A stretch of DNA of 64,000 bases from Emiliania huxleyi CCMP1516 (lineage: Eukaryota; Haptophyta; Isochrysidales; Noelaerhabdaceae), in contig NW_005198966.1 in assembly GCF_000372725.1 (NCBI RefSeq), forward strand, positions 826,459-890,458, given 5' to 3'. A program made the translations under genes and the position numbers. This document shows positions 62,466 to 64,000 of the stretch, piece after piece. Within the stretch, counting starts at the first letter, position 1. Each line of letters starts with the position of its first letter. Below the pieces are notes generated by a model. It was not told where the DNA came from, searched no databases, and worked only from the letters and a program-made list of their open reading frames with translations.

Positions 62466-63420
62466 TTCGGCGCGAGTGGAAAAGAATCTTCAGGTGGCTG
62501 GCAGAGTGGAAAAGACGGTCTCCCTCGGGTTGGCTGTTTTCTTTCTTTTTAAAGACTGTGCCTCGCAGTGTTTTCTTTTTCTTCTTTTCTTTCCTGCTCC
62601 CAGGAGGAAAGCTTGATATCCGTCGGGCGACCGAGGACGTTCGGACCGCCCCCCCCCTCCGCCCCTGTCTCGCCTCGGTCGGCCTGAATGCACAACATCC
62701 ATCCGTCCACAACCAATTGGTAGAGCACACCTCGTCTCTGCGCCGCAGTGGCTGCGTGACGGGCGAGCTCCCAGTGGGATTGCTTGTGAGTTCGTCACTG
62801 CGTTGAGGTCAGGATGGAGCCAGTCGGACCATTCAGAAGCTGACCTGAGCAGCTCTTACTACAAATTGAGGTCAGGGTGGGAAGGACGGACATGGACCCG
62901 CCGCGAACTCCCTTGTGTGGGCAGTAGCTGCCGGCCGTGAACCCCTTCCCGGACCAAGAATGAATGTGCATGTGCGAGGCGTGCCGGCGTACGTGGAGAG
63001 CGACTGTTTAATGGCAGATGGGTGTGGCACCTGTGCGGGTGTGCCGCCGTCTCGGTGTGTCCGCTCCCTGGGAGTGATGACGCTACGTGGAGTTCGGCAG
63101 CCGCCCGCGGTGAACCAACTCGCTCGCGGCTCCAGTGCACCAACTCCCTCGCGGCTCGGCTGCGGCTCGGCTCCGGCTGGCGGCGTCTCGCGTCTCGCTC
63201 CTCTGTGTGGCCGCATACTCGAGTGACTCGGCTCTGTCCTCTTCGGTCTGTCTCCCTACCAATGCCCGTCCCTGCTGTCCCTGCTGAGACCCCCCCCCCT
63301 CCCAACCACTGCGCAGGCGAATGCTGCTCATGCCGAGACGACGCACCCGTCGTTCCATTTGACCTCCCTAGCAGAGCACCACACAAGCCCACACAAAACC
63401 GAATTTTCATAAACCGACGG
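62466..63420. other. Intergenic stretch, no gene
   Basis: The first 120 bp is the pyrimidine-rich (on plus) flank of the small-protein gene with TTTCTTTTTCTTC tracts. The 15-base block TTGAGGTCAGG-TGG is repeated at about 62802 and 62866. ORFs on both strands to 63400 have no family. Confidence 0.45.
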
Positions 63421-63489
63421 AGGCCTAGAAATGCCTTGCCCGTATTTGTACCGTCGTGTGTGTGTGGACTGTGGTGGGATCTCTCTCAC

Positions 63490-63582
63490 GTTCATCTCTC
63501 TCTCTCTCTCCCTCCCTCTCTCCCTCTCTCCCTCTCTCCCTCCCGCTCCCTCCCTCCCTCCCTCTCTCTCTCTCTCTCTGGC
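63490..63582 (+). repeat. (TC)n/(CCCTCT)n microsatellite
   Basis: Pure TC and CCCTCT-type runs over about 90 bp, just after the last recognisable codons of the MFS exon; probably intronic. Confidence 0.9.
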
Positions 63583-63594
63583 TGCCGAGCGACT

Positions 63595-64000
63595 TGGAGG
63601 AGGCGGCAGGCTCGGCGGCGGCGGAGAGCTCGGCGGCGGAGGGCGTGGGAGGTGCGAACGGGAGCGACGGCCACAGCAAGGCGCCGCTGACGAGGATGAC
63701 GGCCACGATGCCGGCGTAGCCGATCCAGCAGCTGCTCAGGTCGAGGCCCGATTCGGTGAGCGAGTAAAAAATGGGGAAGACGATGGTGCTGCCGTCGAAG
63801 ATGGCGGTCGAAGCGGCCAGCAGCGTCCCCTGGATGTTCGGGAAGAGGTTTGCGAGGTGGAAGGTCGCGGTCTGGATGCCGGTGCCCCCAAACCCAAGCA
63901 GGAAGTAGCCGACGTACAGGCATAGCATCGGCCCGCCCGTGCTGTGCATGTACATCATTGCGGCACCGGTGAGCTGCACGCACGAGCCCAGGACGCAGCA
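63595..64000 (-). CDS. MFS transporter of SLC43/FMP42 type, partial
   Basis: Reads from the right edge leftwards. Membrane segments: a first one ending VQLTGAAMMYM, then MLCLYVGYFLLGFGGTGIQT followed by ATFHLANLFPNIQG, STAIFDGSTIVFPIFYSLTE, and WIGYAGIVAVILVSGALLWP. The GxGGxxIQxxxFHLANLFP pattern with the following AxFDxSxxVF is typical of SLC43-like (LAT3/FMP42) proteins, which carry neutral amino acids or related solutes. This is roughly the middle of the 12-helix protein; the start lies beyond the window and the exon end near 63595 is approximate (frame continues into the TC microsatellite). Confidence 0.75.

Overview
The window looks like nuclear DNA of a GC-rich unicellular alga, most likely a haptophyte of the Prymnesium/Chrysochromulina/Emiliania kind. 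This is an inference. It rests on multi-exon genes with strongly GC-ending codons, many GC-AG introns and GTGCG-type splice donors, a modular polyketide synthase fused to a fatty-acyl-AMP ligase, a plastid-type leader on one gene, and dense short mobile elements and microsatellites. Two runs of N (15261-15400 and 59213-59312) show that this is a draft scaffold. The sequence just right of the second gap reads as a bacterial (alphaproteobacterial) HerA-like ATPase and is probably contamination or a mis-join.

Layout. 1-9.5 kb (minus): one large polyketide synthase gene running off the left edge, with order FAAL - ACP - KS - DH - pseudo-KR - ER - KR and no acyltransferase domain. 9.5-10.7 kb: 70-bp direct repeats and a 576-bp element with 35-bp inverted ends. 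11.6-12.3 kb: a two-repeat Myb protein. 14.4-15.3 kb: an F-box-like/LRR gene cut by a gap. 18.0-21.4 kb: a gene for a predicted four-helix-bundle + protein kinase + ARM-repeat protein, lying between perfect 50-bp inverted repeats. 22.0-24.8 kb: an unrecognised 408-aa repeat-associated ORF, a pair of identical 124-bp direct repeats and a 74-bp minisatellite. 27.0-29.7 kb: a six-exon NCKX-type cation/calcium exchanger. 31.2-33.4 kb: a glycosyltransferase-like gene. 34.7-35.5 kb: a protein with a plastid-type leader. 35.5-37.0 kb: an inverted-repeat element with arrays of an 11-bp repeat. 37.1-38.3 kb: a type II membrane protein. 39.4-41.7 kb: a Zn2Cys6 transcription factor. 42.6-43.6 kb: a membrane-anchored CBM1 protein. 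44.6-45.2 kb: a basic coiled-coil protein. 46.3-47.5 kb: a papain-family protease. 48.4-49.5 kb: a coiled-coil protein. 49.5-51.2 kb: an unresolved coding region. 51.4-54.1 kb: an 884-aa proline-rich membrane protein. 54.8-56.5 kb: an MLLE + PHAX RNA-binding protein. 57.0-58.1 kb: a disrupted RCC1-repeat gene. 60.9-62.5 kb: an isochorismatase-family hydrolase 7 bp behind a small acidic protein. 63.6 kb to the right edge: an MFS transporter of SLC43 type.

The genes are unrelated neighbours, as usual in a eukaryote, and form no pathway. The shared layer is repetitive: at least eight dispersed repeat families (called A to H here) recur between the genes, often nested in one another. The observations most worth following are the AT-less FAAL-primed synthase, the inverted-repeat-bounded kinase-ARM gene, the TGTCAGAAC-array element, the MLLE-PHAX fusion and the unusual splice-donor pattern. 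Exon limits were placed by reading frame and splice dinucleotides only; no search or alignment could be run. No tRNA, rRNA or CRISPR array was seen.
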